From: Actinomycetota bacterium
Lineage (GTDB): Bacteria; Actinomycetota; Actinomycetes; Nanopelagicales; Nanopelagicaceae
DNA length: 7,765 nt
Assembly (NCBI GenBank): GCA_947457445.1
Contig: CANGVO010000041.1
Span: 1 to 7,765, forward strand
Direction: 5' to 3'
Shown: positions 1-6,682 of the stretch, one piece after another
Layout: every line of letters starts with the position of its first letter
How positions within the stretch are numbered: the stretch's first letter is position 1
Notes under the pieces: generated by a model
Told to the model about the DNA's origin: nothing
Seen by the model: only the letters and a program-made list of their open reading frames with translations
Database searches by the model: none
Made by a program: the position numbers and the translations under genes

Positions 1-1
1 C

Positions 2-1006
2 TCAGTTCACATAAGTGGCACTGGGCCTGTTCTTTTCACATCTTTTTCCTTTGATCCAGATGAAGAATCTGTCTTGGTTATTCCAAAAATCGTGGTCGGT
101 ATGCGCAACGGCAGCTCCTGGATAACTTGGATTGGCGATCATCCACAGCCTGCGCTCCGAGAAAATAGAGAATTACTAGGCGATGCTGAATTCAACTGGG
201 GCGATGGATCACTTAGCCCGGCCGAATGGCAACTCCGCGTTGCAAAAGCAATTGATGAGATAGAAAAAACAGATCTCGAAAAAGTTGTTCTGGCTCGCGA
301 CTTAAAAATTAACTCACATAGGCCAATCGATGCCCGCAAGATTTTGCGCAATTTGGGTGCGGAATATCCATCCACTTGGATCTTTGCTGTCGATGGCCTT
401 GTTGGCGCCACTCCAGAGTTATTACTTCGTCTTTCTCGCGGCATGGTTACCTCACGCGTTCTGGCTGGAACAATTAGCAAAACCGGCGATGATGAGAAAG
501 ATTTGGCTCTTGCTGCATCTCTCGCTCGCTCCTCAAAAGATTTAGAAGAACACGAATACGCGGTCCGCTCAGTGGCAGATGCACTGGATCCTTTCTGCAC
601 ATCAACTAACGTTCCAGAATCACCTTTTGTTCTGCACTTGGCAAATGTCATGCACTTGGCAACAGATGTAACGGGTGCGCTAATTGAAAGTAAGAAAAAC
701 GTCGATGCTTTTACAATTCTAGAGAAACTTCATCCTTCAGCGGCGGTCTGTGGGACACCAACTAATATCGCGGCACAATTGATTAAACGAATCGAAGGCA
801 TGTCGCGCGGTCGATATGCCGGTCCTGTCGGTTGGCTTGATGCGCGCGGTGATGGCGAACTTGGAATTGCACTTAGATGCGGTCAAATTACAGGAAATGA
901 AATTCAGATTTTTGCTGGTTGTGGGATTGTTGCTGGCTCTAATCCAGAGAAAGAACTCAGCGAAAGCAATGCAAAATTTGCTCCTATGCGCAGTGCGCTA
1001 AATTAA
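2..1006 (+). CDS. menF: Isochorismate synthase MenF (5'-truncated by window edge)
   Basis: This enzyme converts chorismate to isochorismate, the first committed step to menaquinone, in the cytoplasm. The frame is open from base 2 to TAA at 1004-1006, giving 334 visible residues. Codons before the first possible start (TTG at 74) already read as the family's N-terminal region (GTGPVLFTSFSFDPD), so the true start lies upstream and TTG 74 is not the start. Chorismate-binding signatures, numbered from base 2: KVVLAR (~94-99) with the presumed general-base lysine, GATPELLL (~135), KDLEEHE (~179-185), HPSAAVCGTPT (~244-254), YAGPVGW (~272-278), GDGELGIALR (~283-292) and AGCGIVAGSNP..E (~305-318), which carries the acidic metal ligands. 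All look intact. Anthranilate or salicylate synthases share the fold, but the men neighbours favour MenF. Its 3' end overlaps convergent menD by 4 bp. Its promoter is outside the window. Confidence 0.93.
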   Translation, partial: SVHISGTGPVLFTSFSFDPDEESVLVIPKIVVGMRNGSSWITWIGDHPQPALRENRELLGDAEFNWGDGSLSPAEWQLRVAKAIDEIEKTDLEKVVLARDLKINSHRPIDARKILRNLGAEYPSTWIFAVDGLVGATPELLLRLSRGMVTSRVLAGTISKTGDDEKDLALAASLARSSKDLEEHEYAVRSVADALDPFCTSTNVPESPFVLHLANVMHLATDVTGALIESKKNVDAFTILEKLHPSAAVCGTPTNIAAQLIKRIEGMSRGRYAGPVGWLDARGDGELGIALRCGQITGNEIQIFAGCGIVAGSNPEKELSESNAKFAPMRSALN

Positions 1007-2577
1007 AGAGAAGCCATTTTTTCATAAAAGCTTTTAATTAAATCGGCATTTGCTTCACGATCAGGCACTTGGCAGACAACAACGCTTATTCCTGTTACCG
1101 GCTTTGCTATCTCTTGGCGCAGTTGATCCACATTAGAAATTGTCTTGGAATCAATCCCCATGGCTGCAGCGATCGCAGCAGGATCTAATCCGTGCGGTGT
1201 GCCAAATACTTGTTCAAAGCCAGCAACGCCTCGTTGCGGCAAAGTTGAGAAAATTCCGCCACCGTCGTTGTTAATTACAAAAATTCGCAAGTTAATTTCT
1301 TCGCGGTGAATCAAGCCTGTTAGGTCATGTAAAAAGGCCAAGTCTCCGAGCACAGCTGTTGTTGAACTATTTGCTGTAGCAATTCCCATGGCCGTTGAAA
1401 TATTTCCATCTATTCCAGCCAACCCACGATTCGCAAAAGTTTTTATTCCACTTCTTGCAGCCCCAAATGCTTCGATATCTCGAATAGGTCTTGAAGATGC
1501 GATAAAGAGCGTGCTTTCATCTGGCAAATTCTTTGAAATCTCACGAGCAATGAGTGGTTCTGACCAAGTAGAAATATCGTTTACAACCTTGGCAGTGCGC
1601 TCGGAATATTTCGCCCATTTCGCCAGCCAATCAGGATCAGCAGGTGCGGTGTAGAGCTCGGGCAATTCAGTAAATTTCTTCTCAGCTAGGCGGTCTGTGT
1701 CTACAGTTGCTGTGCGTGGATCAATAACAAATGCGGCACGTGCAGATGTAATAAGTGCATTAACGGAACGAGACAAAGTTGTTCGCCCAATAATTATCAC
1801 TGTGTCCGGTGCAAGATCTTTGGAGATGACTGTAGATGTCAAAAAGAGACTAGCGTGCGCATTCGCAGTTGGAAAAGTTAAAGGATCTTCACTTAATATT
1901 GGCCATCCCAATTGATCTGCAAATTTCTTAACTTCTTCAACCTCTAAACCTCCGCGGTCATGACCAATAATTAAAAGCCCGCGCGTTGATTTGCTTGCAA
2001 GCGTTCCATTTTTTTTGCGATCAAATATTCTTGGTGGGCTAATTGATATTCCATCAAGCCAAGCGCTGTCAGTGTCAGCCAAAAGTGGTTCTTCAAATTG
2101 CACATTTATATGTACCGGACCAGTTTGGAGTGAATTAAGCGGAAGTTCCAATGGATAAGCAGCGCCAGATACATCAGCGAAATACCTCACCGCTTTTCCG
2201 AAAATGCGAGCTTGTTCGGTAGTTTGATTAGCACCAGTACGACGCAACTCGGCAGGACGATCTGCAGTGATAACGAAGAGTGGAATATTTGAATGCGAAG
2301 CTTCTAAAACTGCAGGATGATAATTAGCAACGGCAGTTCCGCTAGTGCAAATGATCGGAACTGGACGGTTCGTGGCTTTTGCCAAACCTAAGGCGAAAAA
2401 AGCAGCAGTTCTTTCATCAATACGGATGTGCAATTTAATCAGTTTGCGTTCTTGTGCAGCAATCAATGCAAGAGATAACGGCGCATTACGAGATCCCGGA
2501 GAAATAACCACATCCGTTATTCCTGCCTCAATTATTTGGCGGACAATAACGCGAGCCAAGCGAGTTGATTGGCTCAT
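1003..2577 (-). CDS. menD: SEPHCHC synthase MenD (ThDP-dependent)
   Basis: MenD joins isochorismate and 2-oxoglutarate, with loss of CO2, into 2-succinyl-5-enolpyruvyl-6-hydroxy-3-cyclohexene-1-carboxylate, using ThDP and a divalent metal. The chosen start gives 524 aa, a normal family length. N-terminal domain: SPGSRNAPL (~26-34), DERTAAF with Glu55 (the position of the catalytic Glu55 of E. coli MenD), TSGTAVANYHPAV (~78-90) and TADRPAELR..GANQTT (~104-120). C-terminal ThDP domain: NRGLAGIDG (~383-391), the GDLAFLHD cofactor motif (~411-418), NNDGGGIFSTLPQ (~436-448) and FGTPHGLD (~458-465). The frame stays open 14 codons further upstream, but ATG at 2577 forms ATGA with the menC stop and has GGGAG 8 nt upstream, so I prefer it. 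It is the last gene of the menB-menC-menD set and is probably translationally coupled to menC. Confidence 0.97.
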   Translation of the reverse strand: MSQSTRLARVIVRQIIEAGITDVVISPGSRNAPLSLALIAAQERKLIKLHIRIDERTAAFFALGLAKATNRPVPIICTSGTAVANYHPAVLEASHSNIPLFVITADRPAELRRTGANQTTEQARIFGKAVRYFADVSGAAYPLELPLNSLQTGPVHINVQFEEPLLADTDSAWLDGISISPPRIFDRKKNGTLASKSTRGLLIIGHDRGGLEVEEVKKFADQLGWPILSEDPLTFPTANAHASLFLTSTVISKDLAPDTVIIIGRTTLSRSVNALITSARAAFVIDPRTATVDTDRLAEKKFTELPELYTAPADPDWLAKWAKYSERTAKVVNDISTWSEPLIAREISKNLPDESTLFIASSRPIRDIEAFGAARSGIKTFANRGLAGIDGNISTAMGIATANSSTTAVLGDLAFLHDLTGLIHREEINLRIFVINNDGGGIFSTLPQRGVAGFEQVFGTPHGLDPAAIAAAMGIDSKTISNVDQLRQEIAKPVTGISVVVCQVPDREANADLIKSFYEKMASL

Positions 2578-3521
2578 GCAATTAACTCCCAAGTCTTCAT
2601 GAGGCGATCTTGCCACCATTTATATCTTTCTGGCGAAACTTCTAAACCATCAAATTTGGGCTCAATCCGCTTTACTTCAATTTCTCCATTAACGATCGGC
2701 AATGAGCCAACATTTGTTGAAAGCAAAGATCCGGTAGCTAAGCCACAATCGAAGTTTATTTCGTGAAAGGATGCAGCAAATGCTAAACCGTGGGAAATTC
2801 CCACAGCACTTTCCAGCGCACTGGAAACGACAACTGGCAATTTATGGTGCTGTGCCAATTTATGAGCACGAACAATTCCACCAAGCGGTTGAACTTTAAG
2901 CGCCAAGATATCTACAGCTCCGTTTAAATCAACTTTAAATGGATCAGCAGATTTTCGTAATACTTCATCACCGGCGATTGGGATATTTAACTTTAGCTTC
3001 TCTTTTAACTCGCGTAGCTCTTCAACACTTTGGCATGGTTGTTCGACATATTCAATCGCGCCCAAATTTTCGTAGATAGAACGCAGGTTAGTTATTGCTG
3101 TTGCAACGCTCCAACTTCCGTTTACGTCGATGCGTAACTTAGCTTTGGGGCGAAGTGATCTAACTTTGGCAAGGCGAGCGATATCTTCACTTAAGTTATC
3201 GCCCACTTTTACTTTAAATGTATTTACTCCTGGGAAAGTTTCGACAATTCTTTCGATATCACTTGGCACAGTTAGCGCAGGAATAGTTCCATTTATTTTT
3301 ACTTTGCTGCGTTTGAGTTCTGGCCAAGGCTTAGTGGCCGCTTCAATTGCAGATTGCAGCCAAGGAACACATTCACTTGGCTGGTACTCAACAAATGGTG
3401 AAAATTCTCCCCAGCCGGCTTCACCTTGAAAGAGCGCAACTTCGCGGGTGTTTATTCCACGGAAGTTAGTCTTTGTAGGCAGCGCAATTACGCGCATAGT
3501 GGAGAAAAGTTCTTGCGACAT
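2574..3521 (-). CDS. menC: o-Succinylbenzoate synthase MenC (enolase superfamily)
   Basis: MenC dehydrates SHCHC to o-succinylbenzoate in the cytoplasm. The product is 315 aa from ATG 3521. An N-terminal capping domain (FRGINTRE ~20-27, GWGEFSPFVEY ~36-46) is followed by an enolase-type barrel. The catalytic set is complete: KVKVG with Lys103/Lys105, the metal ligands Asp132 (RIDVNG), Glu160 (YVEQP) and Asp185 (AGDE), and the second catalytic lysine Lys209 (ALKVQPLGG). The start is less certain. The menB stop TAA is followed directly by TTG then ATG (TAATTGATG), and no clear ribosome-binding site precedes either. Met9 (3497) would give 307 aa. I prefer 3521 because mycobacterial MenC also carries residues before the VxALP segment. 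Translation probably depends on reinitiation by ribosomes finishing menB. The 3' end overlaps menD by ATGA. Related enolase-superfamily epimerases are the alternative, but the neighbours make MenC clear. Confidence 0.95.
   Translation of the reverse strand: MSQELFSTMRVIALPTKTNFRGINTREVALFQGEAGWGEFSPFVEYQPSECVPWLQSAIEAATKPWPELKRSKVKINGTIPALTVPSDIERIVETFPGVNTFKVKVGDNLSEDIARLAKVRSLRPKAKLRIDVNGSWSVATAITNLRSIYENLGAIEYVEQPCQSVEELRELKEKLKLNIPIAGDEVLRKSADPFKVDLNGAVDILALKVQPLGGIVRAHKLAQHHKLPVVVSSALESAVGISHGLAFAASFHEINFDCGLATGSLLSTNVGSLPIVNGEIEVKRIEPKFDGLEVSPERYKWWQDRLMKTWELIA
2586..2590 (-). promoter_or_regulatory. Shine-Dalgarno of menD (decides start)
   Basis: GGGAG on the minus strand lies 8 nt before the ATG at 2577, inside the 3' end of menC. 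It fixes the menD start at the internal Met (MSQSTRL) rather than the upstream GTG-type start that would add 14 residues unlike the family. Inferred from sequence only. Confidence 0.7.
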
Positions 3522-3524
3522 CAA

Positions 3525-4403
3525 TTACGGACGCTTTGGGAATTTACCGAAATCTGGGGCGCGCTTTTCTTTATAAGCATCGCGACCTTCTTGGCCTTCT
3601 TCGCTTAAATAAAAGAGCAGCGTGGCATCGCCTGCAAGTTGTTGGATACCAGCAAGGCCATCATCGGCCGCGTTCATTGAAGATTTGAGTAGGCGAAGTG
3701 CAAGTGGAGAATTGCGTAACATCTCGCGGCACCAAGAAACAGTTTCAGCTTCAAGTTCTTTAAGTGGAACAACGGTGTTAACAAGGCCCATGGCGAGCGC
3801 TTCTTGCGCATCGTATTGACGAGTCATAAACCAGATCTCACGAGCTTTCTTCTGACCAACACTTGCGGCAAGTAAACCTGAACCGTAACCACCATCAAAT
3901 GAACCAACCATTGGTCCGGTCTGACCAAATTTTGCGTTATCTGCCGCGATTGTTAAATCACAAACAACGTGCAGAACATGTCCACCGCCAATTGCCCAAC
4001 CAGCAACCATTGCAACAACTGGCTTTGGGGTGCGACGAATTTGGATTTGTAGATCTAAAACATTTAAGCGGCCAATACCTTTTTGCGCCAATGGATCTTC
4101 ACCGAGGTAACCATCATCACCACGAACACTTATATCTCCACCAGAACAGAAGGCTTCATCGCCTGTTCCGGTAAAGATAATTACGCCGACTTCTGAGTTA
4201 TCGCGCGCTAATGAGAAAGCTTCCTGTAATTCAATAATTGTTTGCGGACGAAATGCGTTGCGAACTTCTGGTCGATTGATCGCGATCTTGGCCAGACCTT
4301 CGGCTACTTGATAGGTGATATCTGTAAATTTCTCGCCGCCTGCGCCAGTTGCCCATGCGGGGATAGAACGGTTACCAAATTCACGCTTAATCGGCTTGCT
4401 CAC
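3525..4403 (-). CDS. menB: 1,4-Dihydroxy-2-naphthoyl-CoA synthase MenB
   Basis: MenB is a crotonase-fold enzyme that cyclises OSB-CoA to DHNA-CoA (Dieckmann-like closure), forming the naphthoquinone ring. At 292 aa it is of normal length. Visible signatures: NRPEVRNAF (~43-51), AFCSGGD (~84-90) and [12 protein letters not shown] (~134-145), which build the CoA site and oxyanion hole, [17 protein letters not shown] (~148-164), [10 protein letters not shown] with Asp170, KKAREIW with Trp191, and the C-terminal DFGKFPKRP tail. The QTG at 161-163 has Gly where M. tuberculosis MenB has Asp, which marks the bicarbonate-dependent class. GTG at 4403 is supported by GGAGG 4 nt upstream. It is the first gene of the leftward menBCD set and diverges from menE across 42 bp. 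Identification is essentially certain; cofactor class is inferred from one residue. Confidence 0.98.
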   Translation of the reverse strand: MSKPIKREFGNRSIPAWATGAGGEKFTDITYQVAEGLAKIAINRPEVRNAFRPQTIIELQEAFSLARDNSEVGVIIFTGTGDEAFCSGGDISVRGDDGYLGEDPLAQKGIGRLNVLDLQIQIRRTPKPVVAMVAGWAIGGGHVLHVVCDLTIAADNAKFGQTGPMVGSFDGGYGSGLLAASVGQKKAREIWFMTRQYDAQEALAMGLVNTVVPLKELEAETVSWCREMLRNSPLALRLLKSSMNAADDGLAGIQQLAGDATLLFYLSEEGQEGRDAYKEKRAPDFGKFPKRP

Positions 4404-4407
4404 GATT

Positions 4408-4412
4408 CCTCC
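4408..4412 (-). promoter_or_regulatory. Shine-Dalgarno of menB
   Basis: A strong GGAGG on the minus strand, 4 nt before the GTG at 4403, supports this non-ATG start. It contrasts with divergent menE, which shows no such site. Confidence 0.75.
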
Positions 4413-4430
4413 ATCTTCGACTTCGAGCGA

Positions 4431-4437
4431 TAGCCTA
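4431..4437. promoter_or_regulatory. Candidate bidirectional -10 element (TANNNTA) between menB and menE
   Basis: TAGCCTA reads as TAGCCT on the plus strand and TAGGCT on the minus strand, so both strands carry a TANNNT -10 box at the same place. With the last T at -7, the rightward start would be near 4443, a 3-nt leader before the menE ATG, which has no Shine-Dalgarno. The leftward start would be near 4425, giving a 22-nt leader that contains the menB Shine-Dalgarno. I see no good -35 box on either side. The element matches only the conserved T, A and T of the -10 consensus, so this is a proposal. It is nonetheless the only such symmetric element in a 42-bp gap that must hold both promoters, unless one lies inside a gene. 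Confidence 0.4.
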
Positions 4438-4445
4438 CGCGTGCA

Positions 4446-5540
4446 ATGGAGCAGACGTCACAACGAGAGATTCGTGCGATAGATCCCACGTGGAGCCTCG
4501 CCGAGATAATGGCGCGCCTTGCCAAAGCGCTGGCAGGCGATGGACCGGCGATATCCCTTACCTCCATCGCATCCACACATGTCCCATCTCGCATCGCTTT
4601 GGTCGTTGCTACTAGCGGATCGACAGCAAGTGCTAAAGAAGTCGGACTTTCGGCAGGTGCAATTCTGACTAGTGCCAAATCTACAAATGCTTACTTGAAC
4701 GCATCATCCGGGCAAGTTTGGTCTTTGTTGCTTCCTTTAACTCATATTGCGGGCCTAAATGTTTTGGTACGCAGTTTAGAACTTGGAACTACGCCTTTAG
4801 ATTTACGGGAACATTCTGGAAAATATCCTTACGCCGATTTCACCGCAATAGTTCCCACTCAATTATTCAGAGCGCTAAATGGCGATTCAGATTTACTTGA
4901 ACATCTTTTGTCAGCAAAAGCAGTTCTTGTGGGCGGGGCCGCACTTGATGCAAAACTTCGTGAACAAGCAAACACTGCTGGCATCAAAGTTATTGAAAGC
5001 TATGGGATGACCGAAACTTGCGGTGGCTGCGTTTATGACGGCATGCCGTTGGCTAATACCCAGATCGAAATAAACGAAGCTGGGCTCATTCGAATTTCTA
5101 CTGGTTCGCTAGCCGCCACTTATGTAAATGATGCTGATGGCTGGAATGATTTGGTAAGAGATGGATTTTTCCAAACTTCCGATATGGGAGAGCTCCGCGA
5201 TGGGAAATTAATTATCACAGGTCGCAGTGATGATGTGATTATTACAGGTGGAGAAAATATCTCTCTAACGCAAGTTGAAAAAATTATTCACGAAACTTTT
5301 ACTGGCGTTCAATGCGCTGCCTTTGCAATTGCAGATACCCAATGGGGGCAGGCTCTTCACTTGGCGATTGCTGGACCGGTTCAGCCGGATCAATCTGCAA
5401 TTAATGAATATCTCTCTTCACATATTTCGATGGCTGCGAAGATAAAGAAATTCATATATGTCGATGAATTACCGCGCACTGCGCTAGATAAAATCGATCG
5501 CCCAAAGTTGACTGCGATGGCGCAGGGAGATTCCCGGTGA
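4446..5540 (+). CDS. menE: o-Succinylbenzoate-CoA ligase MenE
   Basis: MenE activates o-succinylbenzoate with ATP and CoA to OSB-CoA, via an OSB-AMP intermediate. It belongs to the ANL adenylating superfamily. Core motifs in order: A3 [10 protein letters not shown] (~55-64), PLTHIAG (~97-103), A5 [11 protein letters not shown] (~184-194), A7 TSDMGE (~244-249) with Asp246, A8 [14 protein letters not shown] (~259-272) at the hinge, and A10 [11 protein letters not shown] (~342-352) with catalytic Lys349. All are present. At 364 aa it is shorter than the ~450 aa E. coli enzyme but matches the compact actinobacterial form (M. tuberculosis MenE is about this size), so it is not truncated. The ATG at 4446 lacks a visible Shine-Dalgarno, in keeping with a leaderless or near-leaderless message. 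It overlaps menA by GTGA and is likely co-transcribed and coupled with it. Confidence 0.95.
   Translation: MEQTSQREIRAIDPTWSLAEIMARLAKALAGDGPAISLTSIASTHVPSRIALVVATSGSTASAKEVGLSAGAILTSAKSTNAYLNASSGQVWSLLLPLTHIAGLNVLVRSLELGTTPLDLREHSGKYPYADFTAIVPTQLFRALNGDSDLLEHLLSAKAVLVGGAALDAKLREQANTAGIKVIESYGMTETCGGCVYDGMPLANTQIEINEAGLIRISTGSLAATYVNDADGWNDLVRDGFFQTSDMGELRDGKLIITGRSDDVIITGGENISLTQVEKIIHETFTGVQCAAFAIADTQWGQALHLAIAGPVQPDQSAINEYLSSHISMAAKIKKFIYVDELPRTALDKIDRPKLTAMAQGDSR
5524..5529 (+). promoter_or_regulatory. Shine-Dalgarno of menA
   Basis: AGGGAG lies 7 nt before the GTG at 5537, inside the last codons of menE. It supports the GTGA overlap start for menA. Confidence 0.7.
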
Positions 5541-6391
5541 GTTCGGTAAATAAGTGGATAGTCGGCGCCCGTCCCCGCACGTTACCCGCTGCTATCGCCC
5601 CCGTTTTAGTTGCCACTGCTTACGCAGGCGATCAGTGGAACCCATGGCGTGCATTGCATGCGCTGATTGTTAGTTTGGCACTTCAAATTGGCGTCAATTA
5701 TGCAAATGATTATTCCGATGGAATTAAAGGCACTGATGATTCACGCATCGGACCAACTCGCTTAACCGCGAGCGGTCTGGCAAAACCAAATCAGGTTAAG
5801 AACGCTGCGGCAATCTCTTTTCTAGTTGCAGCAATTTTTGGGCTATCGCTGGCGAGTGTTACAACTTGGTGGTTAATTCTTCTTGGTGCAATAGCGATCG
5901 CAGCTGCTTGGGGTTACACGGGAGGTAAGAACCCATATGGCTATAAAGGTTTGGGGGAAATTTCCGTATTTTTATTCTTTGGTGTTGTTGCAACCGTTGG
6001 TACTTACTTTGTTCAAACAGAAGAATTGAATTTACAAATACTTATCGTTTCGATTCCGATGGGCTCATTAGCGTGTGCCATTTTGGCTATTAATAATCTG
6101 CGCGATCGTGCCCAAGACGAGATCGTCGGAAAGAAAACATTGGCAGTTCGATTGGGCGACCAAGGAGCGCGTCGGCTTTACATCTCTTTGCTAGTCTCGG
6201 CGCATATTTTTGCACTTTTAACTTTTAAACCAGCGGTGTTGCTAACCCTGTTGACCATACCTTTAACTTGGAGTTTGGCACGTGGCGTCGCTGGTGGCGT
6301 CGCTGGCGCGCAATTGATCCCATATTTGGCCAAGACTGGAAAGTTACAACTGGCTTTTGCTGCCCTCTTTGCGCTCGGCTTAACCTTCTAA
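5537..6391 (+). CDS. menA: 1,4-Dihydroxy-2-naphthoate polyprenyltransferase MenA
   Basis: MenA is an integral membrane enzyme of the UbiA superfamily. It replaces the carboxyl of DHNA with a polyprenyl chain from polyprenyl diphosphate, giving demethylmenaquinone. It has 284 aa and a run of hydrophobic segments (roughly 15-30, 38-56, 90-108, 111-128, 141-158, 168-185, 212-229, 232-248, 268-283). The first Asp-rich motif is NYANDYSDG (~54-62, with Asp58 and Asp61). The second is NNLRD..QDEIVGKKTLAVRLG (~186-207, with Asp190 and Asp194). Both bind Mg-diphosphate and both look intact, and the NNLRD/GKKTLAVRLG form is typical of MenA rather than UbiA or COQ2. The start is GTG 5537, overlapping the menE stop. 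A 12-bp tandem repeat encodes GVAGGVAG (~250-257) in a loop near the C-terminus. Confidence 0.96.
   Translation: MSSVNKWIVGARPRTLPAAIAPVLVATAYAGDQWNPWRALHALIVSLALQIGVNYANDYSDGIKGTDDSRIGPTRLTASGLAKPNQVKNAAAISFLVAAIFGLSLASVTTWWLILLGAIAIAAAWGYTGGKNPYGYKGLGEISVFLFFGVVATVGTYFVQTEELNLQILIVSIPMGSLACAILAINNLRDRAQDEIVGKKTLAVRLGDQGARRLYISLLVSAHIFALLTFKPAVLLTLLTIPLTWSLARGVAGGVAGAQLIPYLAKTGKLQLAFAALFALGLTF
6284..6307 (+). repeat. 12-bp tandem duplication inside menA
   Basis: Two adjacent 12-bp units, GGCGTCGCTGGT then GGCGTCGCTGGC, differ at one base. They encode GVAG twice, in frame, in the loop before the last MenA segment. The codons are identical, which points to recent slippage rather than selected residue similarity. 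Confidence 0.75.
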
Positions 6392-6398
6392 CATTCGC

Positions 6399-6404
6399 TA
6401 GAAT
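6399..6404 (+). promoter_or_regulatory. Candidate -10 box for leaderless PLDc_N-like gene
   Basis: TAGAAT matches TATAAT at 5 of 6 positions and ends exactly 6 nt before the ATG at 6411. This is the spacing expected if transcription starts on the A of the start codon. No convincing -35 box lies near 6376-6381 (CGGCTT). The AAGAG at 6405-6409 is too close to the ATG to act as a normal Shine-Dalgarno, which fits leaderless translation, common in Actinobacteria. Read-through from menEA is also possible. Confidence 0.5.
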
Positions 6405-6410
6405 AAGAGC

Positions 6411-6671
6411 ATGATCAAGTTGCAAGCCATAATTATAATTTCCTCACTTATTTTAACTTTGTACTCATTTATCGACTGCGCGCGACGAGATGATTCATTG
6501 CTAAACAAGTTGCCTAAATGGGGTTGGTTGCTACTAATTCTTTTGCTTTCACCATTTGGAGCTATTGCTTACTTGGCAATCGGTCGTGTTCGCCGTGAAA
6601 AAGGACCACGCCCGCCAAAACGGCGCATCTTGCCACCTGATGATGATCCAGATTTCTTACGCAAGCTTTAA
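6411..6671 (+). CDS. Small two-helix membrane protein, PLDc_N-like
   Basis: This is an 86-aa protein with a hydrophobic segment at ~4-20, the motif SFIDCARRD at ~19-27, LPKWGW at ~34-39, a second hydrophobic segment at ~39-57 ending AYLAIGR, and a charged, proline-rich tail (RREKGPRPPKRR, then an acidic patch DDDPDF). This order resembles the phospholipase D N-terminal (PLDc_N) domain: helix, Asp-containing linker, LP-x-W, helix, xxGR. That domain occurs as a stand-alone small protein in many Actinobacteria. No HKD catalytic motif is present, so I assign no enzyme activity. By the positive-inside rule the basic linker and tail suggest both termini face differently charged sides, but topology is not settled by sequence. 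It starts 19 bp after menA and ends 11 bp before ccsB. The function is unknown; a role linked to quinone or cytochrome membrane enzymes is speculation from position. Confidence 0.8.
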   Translation: MIKLQAIIIISSLILTLYSFIDCARRDDSLLNKLPKWGWLLLILLLSPFGAIAYLAIGRVRREKGPRPPKRRILPPDDDPDFLRKL

Positions 6672-6682
6672 TACTTATTAAA
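6667..6682. repeat. AT-only inverted repeat at convergent gene junction
   Basis: TTTAATA-CT-TATTAAA is a perfect 7-bp inverted repeat spanning the stop codon of the PLDc_N-like gene and the gap before the ccsB stop. It sits where a shared terminator for the two converging genes would be. The stem is all A-T and has no following T-run of useful length, so as an intrinsic terminator it would be weak. Its position is suggestive only. Confidence 0.35.

Noticed and set aside
74..76. TTG at 74 as the start of menF
   Set aside because: The 24 codons before it are open and read as conserved MenF sequence, so the gene begins before the window.
139..651. 170-codon open frame antisense to menF
   Set aside because: It lies wholly within menF, whose motifs are intact. 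Its protein is Ser/Arg/Ala-rich with no recognisable family and no ribosome-binding site.
988..998. GCGCAGTGCGC inverted repeat at the end of menF as a terminator
   Set aside because: The stem is only 4 bp with a 3-nt loop and no T-run follows on either strand. It is inside coding sequence.
1026..1035. AAAAGCTTTT palindrome near the 3' end of menD
   Set aside because: It is a short palindrome without spacer in coding sequence (Lys-Ser-Phe codons) and is likely chance in AT-rich DNA.
2578..2619. 14-codon N-terminal extension of menD
   Set aside because: It overlaps the end of menC, does not resemble MenD N-termini, and the downstream ATG has GGGAG at 8 nt and an ATGA overlap.
3863..4174. 103-codon open frame antisense to menB, rich in His, Gln, Asn and Leu
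   Set aside because: The composition is a by-product of reading highly conserved menB codons backwards. There is no start signal or family match.
4400..4678. 92-codon minus-strand frame across the menB/menE gap
   Set aside because: It would occupy the start of menE and the divergent promoter region. It has no recognisable domain and competes with two certain genes.
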